From: Pseudoalteromonas sp. MMG007 | GTDB lineage: Bacteria; Pseudomonadota; Gammaproteobacteria; Enterobacterales; Alteromonadaceae | Length of the DNA: 64,000 nt | Assembly (NCBI RefSeq): GCF_018100985.1 | Contig: NZ_JAGJEI010000001.1 | Location: 682,001-746,000 of the forward strand | Reading direction: 5' to 3' | In this document: positions 27,436 to 35,774 of the stretch, one piece after another | How the letters are laid out: each line of letters opens with the position of its first letter | How positions within the stretch are numbered: the first letter of the stretch is position 1 | Notes under the pieces: generated by a model | Databases searched by the model: none | What the model saw: the letters and a program-made list of their open reading frames with translations, nothing else | What the model was told of the DNA's origin: nothing | Program-made: the position numbers and the translations under genes

Positions 27436-27732
27436 ATGAAAATCTTAAAAAGCTTACTGGTTGTAGCTTTATTATCTTTAATGCCCATAACAGCTGCAAT
27501 CGCACAGTTACCAGAAATAACTAAGCAAACACCGCAGCTTGAAACCGTGAGTATAAATAATGCAGATGCTGCAATGCTTGCTCAGTTGCCGGGTATAGGT
27601 AAGAAAAAAGCCCAAGCCATAGTTGATTATCGTCAAGAAAATGGTGATTTTGAAAATCTAGATGATTTATCAAATGTTAAGGGTATTGGTGAAAAACTAT
27701 TAGAAAAACTAGAGGGTAAAATATCGCTTTAA
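27436..27732 (+). CDS. ComEA-like secreted helix-hairpin-helix protein
   Basis: A 98-residue exported protein: signal peptide MKILKSLLVVALLSLMPITAAIA, short linker, then tandem helix-hairpin-helix motifs (INNADAAMLAQLPGIGKKKA, AIVDYRQENGDFENLDDLSN and VKGIGEKLLEKLEGKI). This is the ComEA family, whose periplasmic members bind double-stranded DNA during natural uptake. Gram-negative single-domain members occur also in genera not known to be competent, so a competence role is only a possibility. AGAAGGAC precedes the ATG. Confidence 0.92.
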   Translation: MKILKSLLVVALLSLMPITAAIAQLPEITKQTPQLETVSINNADAAMLAQLPGIGKKKAQAIVDYRQENGDFENLDDLSNVKGIGEKLLEKLEGKISL

Positions 27733-27738
27733 TTAGCT

Positions 27739-27767
27739 ATAACCAGAGCGTTAACTGCTCTGGTTAT
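27739..27767. terminator. Terminator between the ComEA-like gene and the small membrane protein gene
   Basis: ATAACCAGAGC (27739-27749) and GCTCTGGTTAT (27757-27767) form a perfect 11-base-pair stem with a seven-base loop that contains the stop codon of the minus-strand gene. Confidence 0.8.
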
Positions 27768-28053
27768 ATTCTTCTAAGGCTTTTGCTAAATGTTTTTTTG
27801 CAAAGTTAATTTCAATAGGTGTAGTGAGCAATGGGTAGCAAAGCCCGCCAAGGATTAAAAACGGAATTAAAATCCAACCTTTAAACACGGTAAATATTAA
27901 AAATAATGGGCTAAGTAATACGAGCTTTATAATTCGAAGTAATACTTTATCGGTAGGTGAAAGCATACTCAAAGATAAGGCAATTACCTGCTGACGTTGA
28001 CGTATTTTTAACTGCTTTAACTCATTTATTTGGCTTGAAAAAAAGGTAAACAT
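27751..28053 (-). CDS. Small membrane protein of unknown function
   Basis: A 100-residue protein with a basic amphipathic N-terminal part (INELKQLKIRQRQQVIALSL) and one long or two close transmembrane segments (residues ~44-80: IIKLVLLSPLFLIFTVF and ILIPFLILGGLCYPLL), then a short charged tail. No family is recognised with certainty. It starts one base after the dsbB stop codon, so it is almost certainly translated from the dsbB transcript, and could be a companion of the disulfide pathway, though this is speculation. Confidence 0.7.
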   Translation of the reverse strand: MFTFFSSQINELKQLKIRQRQQVIALSLSMLSPTDKVLLRIIKLVLLSPLFLIFTVFKGWILIPFLILGGLCYPLLTTPIEINFAKKHLAKALEEYNQSS

Positions 28054-28054
28054 A

Positions 28055-28573
28055 TTAAATCGACTTTTTAATTATTAGGCGGCAAGTTACTAAAACAAAC
28101 AGCGTAACTGTAAATAGTGCAAATATTATTTCCATCCAAGCTGGCATGCTTAAGCTCATAAACTGCCAATCTATGTTGCCACAATCACCCGTTGCCTGAA
28201 AAAAACTTGGGATCCATTCATGAAGTGGCATAAAAGGAGGAAAGTTAGGCTCAAATTCGCAGCTAAATGCAAAAGGATCTGTAGTGGTTTGCATGTCAAT
28301 ATGCTCACGAGCTATTAGGTAGCCCCACACACTCGATACACCCCACACTAAATATGCAAAGGCTCTTACAAGTTTGCTTTGAGGTTTAGTTGAGCCAATA
28401 ATACCCGCGCCTAATAAACCTAATACAGCAGTACGTTGATAAATACACATAATGCATGGTGCTAAGCCCATCTGGTATTGAAAAAACAGTGCAGTGACTT
28501 CTAGTAAAAATATAATACCAGTAAATAAAAGCCATGGTGAACGTTGGGTAGGAAGATGTGCGAGCCAGTTCAT
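28055..28573 (-). CDS. dsbB: Disulfide bond formation protein DsbB
   Basis: A 172-residue inner-membrane protein that reoxidises DsbA and passes electrons to quinone. The two conserved periplasmic cysteine pairs are present: C40-I-M-C43 (after MGLAPC) and C105 with C131, the latter in FQATGDCGN. Four transmembrane helices are evident by hydrophobicity (about 15-32, 48-60, 72-87, 147-167). Length is typical. A 549-base gap separates it from fadR; enteric genomes have nhaB there. Confidence 0.95.
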   Translation of the reverse strand: MNWLAHLPTQRSPWLLFTGIIFLLEVTALFFQYQMGLAPCIMCIYQRTAVLGLLGAGIIGSTKPQSKLVRAFAYLVWGVSSVWGYLIAREHIDMQTTTDPFAFSCEFEPNFPPFMPLHEWIPSFFQATGDCGNIDWQFMSLSMPAWMEIIFALFTVTLFVLVTCRLIIKKSI

Positions 28574-29122
28574 AAAAATTCCGCATTTAAATAAGACGTT
28601 AGATTATGTACTAGGATAAAGTAAGCGGCAACAAAAAGGGGAAAAAAGCTACCGAATCACTTTTTTTAGGATGAGCTAAATGGTTGCTTGTAACAACTTT
28701 TGCCTTAGCTAATTGTTGCTCAATACATTGTGCTAGTAAACATTTGATTATATCGCTCTACTTTTACGTTTGCTTTTGAGGTGTTTTAATGTTGTCTAAA
28801 TATTCAAGTAAAACGTGTTGTTACTAAGGTGTATCTTTTAATTTTTAATATATTTTAATTACTGGCAACTAATTAATATAAGGTATTAAGCGTAACAAAT
28901 GCATTGATAGTGACTATGTACCTACAATGAACGGAGTAAGCTAAAAATACAAAAGATGACTATTTTATGCAAAGTTAAATTTGAATATTTGCTAATTTGA
29001 AATTTCTACTCATTTGCTTGGCTAATATAACTTACTTTACTTGTTAGTTGTGTTTCGTCTGGTACAATCTGTCAGTTATTCGTGAAAAACGATAAGTGTT
29101 GATTAATTCGAGTGGGAATTGA
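28574..29122. other. Gene-free region between dsbB and fadR
   Basis: About 550 bases of AT-rich sequence with no supported gene. The 3' end carries the fadR promoter with a possible FadR site. In E. coli nhaB lies between fadR and dsbB; no trace of nhaB coding sequence is recognisable here. Confidence 0.5.
29041..29073 (+). promoter_or_regulatory. Putative fadR promoter with a weak FadR-like site
   Basis: TTGTTA (29041-29046) and TACAAT (29063-29068) are 16 bases apart. GTCTGGTACAATCTGTC (29057-29073) overlaps the -10 box and shares the CTGGT...CTGT parts of the FadR consensus but is poorly symmetric. Autoregulation is therefore only a possibility. Confidence 0.4.
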
Positions 29123-29836
29123 ATGAGAATTTTTAAAGCGAAAAGCCCAGCAGGTTTTGCTGAAGAATATATAGTTGAGTCTATTTGGAATGGCGATTTC
29201 CCTCCAGGTTCAATTCTACCAGCAGAGCGAGAACTTTCAGAGTTAATTGGCGTTACAAGAACAACTTTACGTGAAGTATTACAGCGTTTAGCCCGTGATG
29301 GCTGGTTAACCATTCAGCATGGTAAGCCTACCAAAGTGAATAATTTTTGGGAAACGTCTGGCTTAAATATACTTGAAACACTAGCGCGCCTAGATGAAGA
29401 TAAAATGCCAGAGCTTACCGATCAGCTTTTATCCGCCCGTACTAATATAAGTGCTATTTATACGCGTGCCGCTATTAAGTTAAACCCAGAGCGTGTAATT
29501 GAAATTTTATCAGAATGCGACGAATTAGAAGATACAGCTCAAGCATTCGCAGATTATGATTATAAAGTACATCATGAGCTTGCAGTGGCCGGTAACAACC
29601 GTATTTATGTACTTATATTAAATGGCTTTAGAGGTTTTTACTTTAAGATTGGTTGCCATTACTTTTCAGATGCGGGCACTCGTGAGTTAGCGCGTCAATT
29701 CTACAAAGATTTAACTGTTCTTGCTCAAAATAGAGAGCATGACGGAGCTATTTCAATGATGCGTAAGTTTGGTCATCAAACTGGCGAAATTTGGCAAAAA
29801 ATTCGCGATGATATGCCTTCCGATATAATGGATTAA
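29123..29836 (+). CDS. fadR: Fatty acid metabolism transcriptional regulator FadR
   Basis: A 237-residue GntR-family regulator. The N-terminal winged helix is almost identical to E. coli FadR ([60 protein letters not shown]), so the same operator should be bound. The C-terminal helical domain binds long-chain acyl-CoA, which releases DNA. In E. coli it represses beta-oxidation genes and activates fabA/fabB. A matching operator precedes fadI at 21248. The gene stands alone, ending at a strong terminator. Confidence 0.97.
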   Translation: MRIFKAKSPAGFAEEYIVESIWNGDFPPGSILPAERELSELIGVTRTTLREVLQRLARDGWLTIQHGKPTKVNNFWETSGLNILETLARLDEDKMPELTDQLLSARTNISAIYTRAAIKLNPERVIEILSECDELEDTAQAFADYDYKVHHELAVAGNNRIYVLILNGFRGFYFKIGCHYFSDAGTRELARQFYKDLTVLAQNREHDGAISMMRKFGHQTGEIWQKIRDDMPSDIMD

Positions 29837-29845
29837 ATTAATATT

Positions 29846-29872
29846 AAAAACCTGCTTTTGCAGGTTTTTTTG
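29846..29872 (+). terminator. Terminator of fadR
   Basis: AAAAACCTGC and GCAGGTTTTTT pair around a TTTT loop, ten bases past the fadR stop. Confidence 0.92.
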
Positions 29873-30072
29873 TATCCGAAAAATGGTATTTAACTGTGTT
29901 CGGTATTTTCGATTGTTCGCATCGTTAAATACAATTGTTCTTTTATATCGAATAACTCTAGAATGCGAAATAATTATATGTTTGCGCTATTGGTTTTTAA
30001 TTTTTAGCGCCCATATAACTATCAGTATTGCGTTAGCAATCTAAAACAAACTCAAAATATTTGGAGAATAAA

Positions 30073-30678
30073 ATGGGTGTATTAGTAGGCCGCCAGGCAC
30101 CAGACTTTACCGCTGCAGCTGTTCTAGGTAACGGTGAAATTGTAGATAGCTACAACCTTCACGAAACAATTAAAGGTAAAAAAGCAGTAATCTTCTTTTA
30201 CCCACTAGATTTCACGTTTGTATGTCCTTCTGAACTTATCGCATTTGATAAGCGTTTTGAAGAATTTAAAAAGCGTGGCGTAGAAGTAATTGGTGTTTCT
30301 ATCGATTCACAATTCTCACATAACGCATGGCGTAACACGCCTGTAGCTGACGGTGGTATTGGTAAAGTTCAATACGCACTAGTTGCAGACGTTAAACACG
30401 AAATCTGTAAAGCATACGACGTTGAGCACCCAGAAGCGGGTGTTGCATTTCGTGGTTCTTTCTTAATCGATGAAGAAGGTAACGTACGTCACCAAGTAGT
30501 GAACGATTTACCACTTGGCCGTAACATCGACGAAATGATCCGTATGGTTGACGCTTTAGCATTTCACAGCGAAAACGGCGAAGTTTGCCCAGCTGGTTGG
30601 ACTGAAGGTAAAAAAGGTATGGACGCAAGCCCTGAAGGTGTTGCTAAATTCCTATCTGAAAACGAAGGCGAGCTATAA
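30073..30678 (+). CDS. Typical 2-Cys peroxiredoxin (AhpC/Prx1 type)
   Basis: A 201-residue peroxiredoxin that reduces hydrogen peroxide and organic peroxides. The peroxidatic Cys is C51 in DFTFVCPSELIAF and the resolving Cys is C172 in NGEVCPAGW; the GG-L-G segment (VADGGIGKVQY) and a C-terminal helix suggest the decamer-forming Prx1 class. The ATG at 30073 is chosen over an in-frame TTG at 30061, because GGAG lies within that TTG region, seven bases upstream. Cytoplasmic. The codon use is strongly biased, suggesting high expression. Confidence 0.95.
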   Translation: MGVLVGRQAPDFTAAAVLGNGEIVDSYNLHETIKGKKAVIFFYPLDFTFVCPSELIAFDKRFEEFKKRGVEVIGVSIDSQFSHNAWRNTPVADGGIGKVQYALVADVKHEICKAYDVEHPEAGVAFRGSFLIDEEGNVRHQVVNDLPLGRNIDEMIRMVDALAFHSENGEVCPAGWTEGKKGMDASPEGVAKFLSENEGEL

Positions 30679-30698
30679 TTTAGCCCTTTGCTTTTAAT

Positions 30699-30725
30699 AA
30701 AAAACCGCCAAATGGCGGTTTTTTG
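30699..30725 (+). terminator. Terminator of the peroxiredoxin gene
   Basis: AAAAACCGCC and GGCGGTTTTTT pair around a four-base loop, about 20 bases past the stop codon. Confidence 0.92.
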
Positions 30726-30864
30726 TTTATATCAGGGATAAAAGTTTATTTCAGGTAAAAAATATTTATGAAGAATTTTGATTTGCCTGTACTCGGCAAC
30801 GATATGGGTTTATATAGATTACTTAGAGTTATTATTTAAAGTGCACTTAATTAACTTTTGATAT

Positions 30865-30890
30865 AAAAAAACGCCTAACTTAGTTAGGCG
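30865..30890 (-). terminator. Terminator of smpB
   Basis: On the minus strand CGCCTAAC-TAA-GTTAGGCG is followed by seven T, seven bases past the smpB stop codon. Confidence 0.92.
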
Positions 30891-30896
30891 CTGTGC

Positions 30897-31376
30897 TTAT
30901 ACTTTGTGCTTCATTAAACGTTCTTTTTCGCGAGACCAGTCTTTATTTTTACCATCTTCACGTTTGTCATGCATTTTTTTACCTTTAGCTAAATGAAACT
31001 CTAGTTTCACCCAACATTTTTTCCAATACATGGCTGTGGCTACCAACGAGTAGCCGTCACGTTCGGTTGCGCCGACTAATCTATCAAGCTCTCTTCGACT
31101 TAATAGAAGTTTGCGGTATCGCATAGGATCGCAAATAACATGGGTTGATGCGCTGTTTAAAGGCTGAATTTGACTGCCTAATAAAAACGCTTCGCCATTT
31201 TTAAGGTGAATGTAAGTTTCTGAGATGTTTACCTTACCTGCTCGGATACTTTTTACTTCCCAGCCTTGTAGTTCAACACCTGCTTCAAACTTGTCGTGTA
31301 AAAAATACTCATGGCGCGCTTTTTTGTTTAGCGCGATGGTATTACTATTCGATTTTGATGATTTGTTCTTAGCCAT
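30897..31376 (-). CDS. smpB: SsrA-binding protein SmpB
   Basis: A 159-residue RNA-binding protein of the trans-translation system; it holds the tmRNA tRNA-like domain and places it in the A site of stalled ribosomes. Family signatures: [35 protein letters not shown], and the basic C-terminal tail [20 protein letters not shown] that reaches into the mRNA channel. It is divergent from ratA, as in E. coli, but ssrA lies 28 kb away rather than next door. Confidence 0.97.
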   Translation of the reverse strand: MAKNKSSKSNSNTIALNKKARHEYFLHDKFEAGVELQGWEVKSIRAGKVNISETYIHLKNGEAFLLGSQIQPLNSASTHVICDPMRYRKLLLSRRELDRLVGATERDGYSLVATAMYWKKCWVKLEFHLAKGKKMHDKREDGKNKDWSREKERLMKHKV

Positions 31377-31522
31377 AGTGCCCTATAATATACGTATTAA
31401 GAGATGTTTTACATCGATTTTTTAATTCTGCATTTAAAATAATCAGGTTAATTTAAGCGCCATGAAAATTTGGGGAAACGCGCAAAGCTTGCTAAAATTC
31501 GCCCACACAGTTGGGAGTGAGT

Positions 31523-31963
31523 ATGCCACAAATAGAAAAAAGTGCGCTGGTTATGTACAGCACCAAAGAGATGTTTGATCTAGTTAATGATGTAGAAGCT
31601 TATCCAGAGTTTTTACCTAATTGTTCAGACTCAAAAATTGTTTCACAGCATGATAATAACATGACCGCGAGCTTAGAAATATCTAAGGCGGGTATAAAAA
31701 AGTGGTTTACTACCGAAAATACATTTATTGATGAGCAAACGGTTGCTCTTCGTTTAGTTGATGGCCCATTTAAAATGCTTCAAGGGCGTTGGTATTTTCA
31801 AGCATTAGATAAAACAGCATGTAAAGTTAACTTAGAGCTTGAGTTTGAATTTTCAAGTAAATTAGTTGAACTTGCATTTGGCAAAATATTTAATGATGTT
31901 GCTAAAAATATGGTGAGTGCCTTTACCCAACGAGCTAAGCAGGTTTACGGATCGCGATTATGA
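31523..31963 (+). CDS. ratA: RatA-like START/COQ10 family protein
   Basis: A 146-residue protein of the polyketide-cyclase/COQ10 fold. It matches E. coli RatA (YfjG) through MPQIEKSALVMYSTKEMFDL, VNDVEAYPEFLPNC and VDGPFKMLQGRW. RatA has been reported as a 50S-binding toxin that blocks subunit joining, but the family is also linked to ubiquinone handling, so the biological role is not firm. The ATG at 31523 is chosen because the upstream in-frame TTG at 31511 lies in the ribosome binding site (GGGAGTGAG). Its stop overlaps ratB by four bases. Confidence 0.9.
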   Translation: MPQIEKSALVMYSTKEMFDLVNDVEAYPEFLPNCSDSKIVSQHDNNMTASLEISKAGIKKWFTTENTFIDEQTVALRLVDGPFKMLQGRWYFQALDKTACKVNLELEFEFSSKLVELAFGKIFNDVAKNMVSAFTQRAKQVYGSRL

Positions 31964-32277
31964 TTAATATAGAAGTTGTATTTGCATTGCCTACAACAGC
32001 AACAAGCTTATCTATAGAAGTGCCACAAGGTACTACTGCTGAGCAGGGGGTTATTCAGTCAGGTATTATTGAAAAGTGCCCTGAAATAGACCCAACAGCA
32101 TTAACGTTAGGTGTGTGGAATCGAACAGTCAAAGCTAACTACGAGCTAAAAGAGGGGGACAGAATTGAAATCTATCGTCCCTTAATTGCTGACCCTAAAG
32201 ATGCACGTAGAAAGCGTGCAGAAAAAGCAAAAGAAGAAGGCCGAGCAAACAAAATCACTGGTGGACGCCCGTTATAA
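31960..32277 (+). CDS. ratB: RnfH/RatB family ubiquitin-fold protein
   Basis: A 105-residue protein of the RnfH (UPF0125) family with a ubiquitin-like beta-grasp fold: MINIEVVFALPTTATSLSIE, then LGVWNRTVKANYELKEGDRI and EIYRPLIADPKDARRKRAEK with a basic tail. It is cotranslated with ratA through an ATGA overlap, the same pairing found in E. coli (ratAB). Function of the family is unknown. Confidence 0.9.
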   Translation: MINIEVVFALPTTATSLSIEVPQGTTAEQGVIQSGIIEKCPEIDPTALTLGVWNRTVKANYELKEGDRIEIYRPLIADPKDARRKRAEKAKEEGRANKITGGRPL

Positions 32278-32297
32278 ACGAATAATAATACCAGTTA

Positions 32298-32327
32298 CAA
32301 AAAAGGTGAGCTTTGCTCACCTTTTTT
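32298..32327. terminator. Bidirectional terminator between ratB and bamE
   Basis: AAAAAAGGTGAGC and GCTCACCTTTTTT pair around TTT, between convergent genes, with A and T tracts on either side. Confidence 0.93.
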
Positions 32328-32341
32328 AATTACTAATATTA

Positions 32342-32701
32342 TTACTGCTCAAGTGGCGTATTAAAGTTTTCTGGTTGGTCATAGTCACCTGAAACAGCAA
32401 CGAGTTGTTCATTTTCAAATTTGATCACTAACTCTTTCTGTTGTTCGTTTTTACGGCCTTTATTGAAGCTGTAAAGGTAGCGCCATGTACTCTTATCAAA
32501 TGCATCTTCAGCAATTGGGCGCCCTAATACATAAATAACTTGCTCTCGAGTCATGTTTACACGAAGCTTATCTACATCTGATTGTTCTAAAAAGTTACCC
32601 TGAGGGATATTTATTCTGTATACCCAGCTAGAACAGCCCGCTAATGAGCTAAATGTTAAAGCGACGATAAGCCAAAGAGAAAAAGTTTTTAACGACTGCA
32701 T
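32342..32701 (-). CDS. bamE: Outer membrane protein assembly factor BamE
   Basis: A 119-residue lipoprotein of the BAM complex that inserts beta-barrels into the outer membrane. Signal peptide MQSLKTFSLWLIVALTFSSL, lipobox LAGC (C22). The SmpA/OmlA fold is visible: YRINIPQGNFLEQSDVDKLR, VNMTREQVIYVLGRPIAEDA and WRYLYSF. Its position beside ratAB and smpB is the same as in E. coli. Confidence 0.96.
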   Translation of the reverse strand: MQSLKTFSLWLIVALTFSSLAGCSSWVYRINIPQGNFLEQSDVDKLRVNMTREQVIYVLGRPIAEDAFDKSTWRYLYSFNKGRKNEQQKELVIKFENEQLVAVSGDYDQPENFNTPLEQ

Positions 32702-32808
32702 TGTTAGTTGTGATCCTTATTTTTTATAATCTGCATGATACCGATTAGTCACTGAAGGTAAAACCCTTTTAAGCAATTGTTTTTTGTTAAGGGTGTTAAG
32801 GTAATTTT

Positions 32809-33126
32809 TTGACCATAAATAACGAAAAAAGTTTACAGCGTATTGATACAAACGCATTAAAAAATGAGCCTATGTGGTTTTTATACATAGTTGAAACACG
32901 ATTTGGACATTGGTACACAGGGATCACAACGAACGTTGAAAAACGTTTTGCAACTCACCAAGCAGGTAAGGGGGCTAAAAACTTAAAAGGTAAGGGCCCG
33001 CTTTTACTTATACACAAACAAGAAGTAGGTAATAAAAGCGAAGCGAGCAAGCTGGAATATAAGCTAAAAAAACTGACTAGAGCAAAAAAAGAAGCGTATG
33101 TATTAGCTTACACCTGCAAAGATTAA
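32809..33126 (+). CDS. GIY-YIG nuclease family protein (YhbQ/UPF0213 type)
   Basis: A 105-residue protein with a GIY-YIG domain: FLYIVETRFGHWYTGITTNV followed by EKRFATHQAGKGAKNLKGKG. The motif is the FLY...YTG form typical of the small YhbQ-like group; YhbQ relatives were reported as DNA nucleases, but the role in the cell is unclear. The frame starts with TTG at 32809, with AAGG just upstream; an ATG at 32872 (MWFLYIVE) matches the usual family start and may be the real one. A MITE-like element begins nine bases past the stop. Confidence 0.88.
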   Translation: MTINNEKSLQRIDTNALKNEPMWFLYIVETRFGHWYTGITTNVEKRFATHQAGKGAKNLKGKGPLLLIHKQEVGNKSEASKLEYKLKKLTRAKKEAYVLAYTCKD

Positions 33127-33134
33127 GCTAGGAT

Positions 33135-33402
33135 TAGGGCGTGTTGATCTTTGATGGTTGAATTTGCAGCAGTATGTTTGGTTTTTAGGCAAGGCAGAGC
33201 CTATGAAGTGTGGTTACTCCCCATAAATAGGCGATAACGCAGCATAAATGCCAAACATGCGCTGCCCTTCGGGTTCTGCCTAGGGGCGATAAACTCTTTG
33301 TTACTCGGTTTTTACTTAGCCCACTAGGTTACAAACCTCGCGCCGCGATTTAATCGCCCCTAGATTGAACAAATTTCAATCCGTAAAGATCAACACGCCC
33401 TA
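33135..33402. mobile_element. MITE-like element, 268 bases
   Basis: The ends are inverted repeats: TAGGGCGTGTTGATCTTT at 33135-33152 and its exact complement AAAGATCAACACGCCCTA at 33385-33402, with weaker symmetry continuing to about 30 bases. Inside are two further inverted pairs: GCAGCAGTATGTTTGG (33166-33181) with CCAAACATGCGCTGC (33251-33265), and TAGGGGCGAT (33281-33290) with ATCGCCCCTA (33353-33362), so it can fold almost completely. No reading frame for a transposase. If TA at each tip is the target duplication, the family would be IS630/Tc1-like, but this is uncertain. Single copy in this window. Confidence 0.8.
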
Positions 33403-33598
33403 GTTAATTAATACATCAACTAATAGCGCATCGAGTTTAAAGCGACATATCAGCATTTTAAATGTGCACCTTGCGCCCCAATAGACTTTAAAGTGCATTT
33501 AAAAGTAATTCTTAAGTAGCTATATTGACTAGCTGTACACATAACTTAAAACGAGTATGTGGTGGGTATCATAAATAGTGAGTTGATGGGGGTTATAA

Positions 33599-33646
33599 AA
33601 CACCTTTAAACAACACTAAATGTTTATAGTGATGCTCAAAGGTGTT
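33599..33646 (-). terminator. Hairpin after the chemoreceptor gene
   Basis: AACACCTTT (33599-33607) and AAAGGTGTT (33638-33646) pair, with an inner CACTA/TAGTG stem. It lies 20 bases past the stop of the minus-strand gene and is followed there by TTTTAT. Confidence 0.7.
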
Positions 33647-33666
33647 ATTCAATCGCTTTTATTTTC

Positions 33667-35586
33667 TTAACGGTGTTTTTCAAAAGTAGCAACTAATGCA
33701 TCAAGTGTTTGTGCACTGTTTGCTAAGTCGCGAATAGCTTGTTCAGTATTAATTTGCTCGCTCATTGCTTTATCGCTAATTTCACTGATTTGTTCAATGT
33801 TACGCCCTACATCAGCAACTACATTGCTTTGTTGCTCAGTAGCCGTTGCTATGAGCGTCGCCATATCATTTATTTGATTAGCCGTTTCGCTAATTGCGTC
33901 AAGAAGCTCCACCGAACTTTGCATTGCCCCCACACTTTGCTGGGCTTTATTTTTTGATTGGCTAATATCATTAACCACATCATCAGAGATTTTAGTCAGC
34001 TCTTCAATCATAGATTGAATTTCAGTCGTTGATTGCGATGTGCGATTAGCCAAGGCACGAACTTCATCTGCAACTACAGCAAAACCTCGGCCGTGTTCGC
34101 CTGCACGAGCAGACTCAATGGCAGCATTTAAAGCAAGTAGATTAGTTTGCTCTGAAATACCTCTGATTGAATCGACAATACTTGCTATATCCACTGTTTT
34201 TTTAGAAAGCAGTGTAACCTGCTCTGTTATGCCATCAATATCACTTGCAAGGGCTGAAATAGTCGCCTGGCTTTGTAATACTTGTTTATGACTCTGAACG
34301 GTATTTTCGCGACTGTTATCAGTTAATTTTGCTGTGTTTGCTGCGCTTTGCGCTATTTCTTGAACAGTCGCACCCATTTCGTTAATTGCAGCTGCAACAG
34401 AAATTGTTTGCTCTTTTTGACTATCTATTGCTTGTGAGTTTCGCTTTGCTTGCTCAAACACATGGTCAGAGCTTTGACGAATATCGTGGCTTTCGTTTGC
34501 AACTTGAGTAATCGCCGTTTCTATTTTATTGATAAACTGATTAAAGCCATTACTTAAATTATTAAGCTCAGGTTGGCTCGATTCAGGTAGGCGGTACGCT
34601 AAATTAGCATCGCCCGATCCCAACCTTGAAAATAGCTCCGCCATTTCAGAAAGCGGAGATGAAAGTGAGCGCGCAAGTAAGTAACTAACTAAGCTTGCAA
34701 TGATTGCAATTATTAATGTGAAGGTAAATATTTGCCACTGTAGTTTACTAACACTTGCAAATACTTCACTTTTTGGTACTTGAGCAACAACGTATAAATC
34801 GGTATTTTTAATAGGTGTAGCGGCGATTAGCGTTGGCTCACCATTTAAGTTTATTTCTTCTAATGCAAAGCCGTTTTTGTTAAGTAATTGGTTGTGAATA
34901 TTTGCACCATATAAATCATTAATATTCGCTTTAGCCACTTTACTGGCGTCTTTATGTAGTTGAATTAGGCCGCTTTTATCTGCAATAAATACAAAGCCTG
35001 TTTTTTCAATTTTAAACTGTTGTAAAAGCTTTTGCATATCTGTGATGCTTTTAGCAAGGCCCGCTAACCCTGTGCCATTTACCTGCTGATGATTTACAAA
35101 CATTTTTACGTCATTAGCAGACTCCTGGTAAATACTAATAGAGTAGGATTGTTTAGATTGTGTAAATCCAAAAAACCAACCATCAGCACTATCGTTTTGT
35201 AGCACACGTAAAAAACCATCTTGGTTCCAATATTGCGCTGTATTTCTATTTGCCCAAGATGCCGTAGCTAGGTCAAACTGCGAGGCCACTCGGTTTAATT
35301 CTTTTAACAGTAATGTATCGTCTTGGTTATTAGACTCCGCCCACTGTAATATAAACTCATTTGATGATAGTTGCTGTGCAGCGCCTACTAGTTCGTTTAT
35401 CTCACCACCAATGTGGTTACTAATTGTTTGCAGCTTGCTTGGCAATTCTGATGTGATCATACGTTGCTCAATAATATCTTCAGAGCTGTATAACGAAGTT
35501 AAGCCAATAAGTGCAGCTACGCATATAGCAATACCGCTCCCAAGGGCCGTTATTTTTTGAGTAATTGAAAGGTTGTTTGTCATCAT
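33667..35586 (-). CDS. Methyl-accepting chemotaxis protein with periplasmic Cache-like domain
   Basis: A 639-residue chemoreceptor. N-terminal helix ~12-34 ([20 protein letters not shown]), a large periplasmic sensor (~35-280) with a Cache-like pattern ([40 protein letters not shown]), second helix ~286-310 ([20 protein letters not shown]), HAMP, then a cytoplasmic signalling domain whose hairpin tip is [20 protein letters not shown] followed by [20 protein letters not shown]. Cache sensors bind small ligands such as amino acids or organic acids; the ligand here is unknown. Monocistronic. Confidence 0.95.
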   Translation of the reverse strand: MMTNNLSITQKITALGSGIAICVAALIGLTSLYSSEDIIEQRMITSELPSKLQTISNHIGGEINELVGAAQQLSSNEFILQWAESNNQDDTLLLKELNRVASQFDLATASWANRNTAQYWNQDGFLRVLQNDSADGWFFGFTQSKQSYSISIYQESANDVKMFVNHQQVNGTGLAGLAKSITDMQKLLQQFKIEKTGFVFIADKSGLIQLHKDASKVAKANINDLYGANIHNQLLNKNGFALEEINLNGEPTLIAATPIKNTDLYVVAQVPKSEVFASVSKLQWQIFTFTLIIAIIASLVSYLLARSLSSPLSEMAELFSRLGSGDANLAYRLPESSQPELNNLSNGFNQFINKIETAITQVANESHDIRQSSDHVFEQAKRNSQAIDSQKEQTISVAAAINEMGATVQEIAQSAANTAKLTDNSRENTVQSHKQVLQSQATISALASDIDGITEQVTLLSKKTVDIASIVDSIRGISEQTNLLALNAAIESARAGEHGRGFAVVADEVRALANRTSQSTTEIQSMIEELTKISDDVVNDISQSKNKAQQSVGAMQSSVELLDAISETANQINDMATLIATATEQQSNVVADVGRNIEQISEISDKAMSEQINTEQAIRDLANSAQTLDALVATFEKHR

Positions 35587-35710
35587 GATGTTAATTATTT
35601 TACAGCTGAGTAGGGGGCTATGTTAGCACATTATTTATTTTGAGCTAACTATTGGCTTTAGCATAATGGGTACTTAGGTTGAATTGATTACGTTTTTATT
35701 AATAGGTATC

Positions 35711-35741
35711 AAAAAAGCCCATACGCAAAACATATGGGCTT
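35711..35741 (-). terminator. Terminator of ilvC
   Basis: AAGCCCATA and TATGGGCTT pair; on the minus strand the stem is followed by six T. About 35 bases past the ilvC stop codon. Confidence 0.88.
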
Positions 35742-35774
35742 GGTTTCTAACAAGCGAAACTTTAGTGTTTAGGG

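Larger units (their letters stand above)
33127..33666. other. Intergenic region carrying the MITE-like element
   Basis: This 540-base gap has no gene. Its left half is the element at 33135-33402. Its right half (33403-33598) is AT-rich with nothing recognisable, followed by the terminator hairpin of the chemoreceptor gene. Confidence 0.6.

Noticed and set aside
28574..29122. Remnant of nhaB between dsbB and fadR.
   Set aside because: The expected position was inspected, but no frame or membrane-protein pattern could be recognised.
29880..30060. Possible OxyR site upstream of the peroxiredoxin gene.
   Set aside because: ATCG-N7-CTAG-N7-AATA is too far from the ATAG-N7-CTAT consensus to claim.
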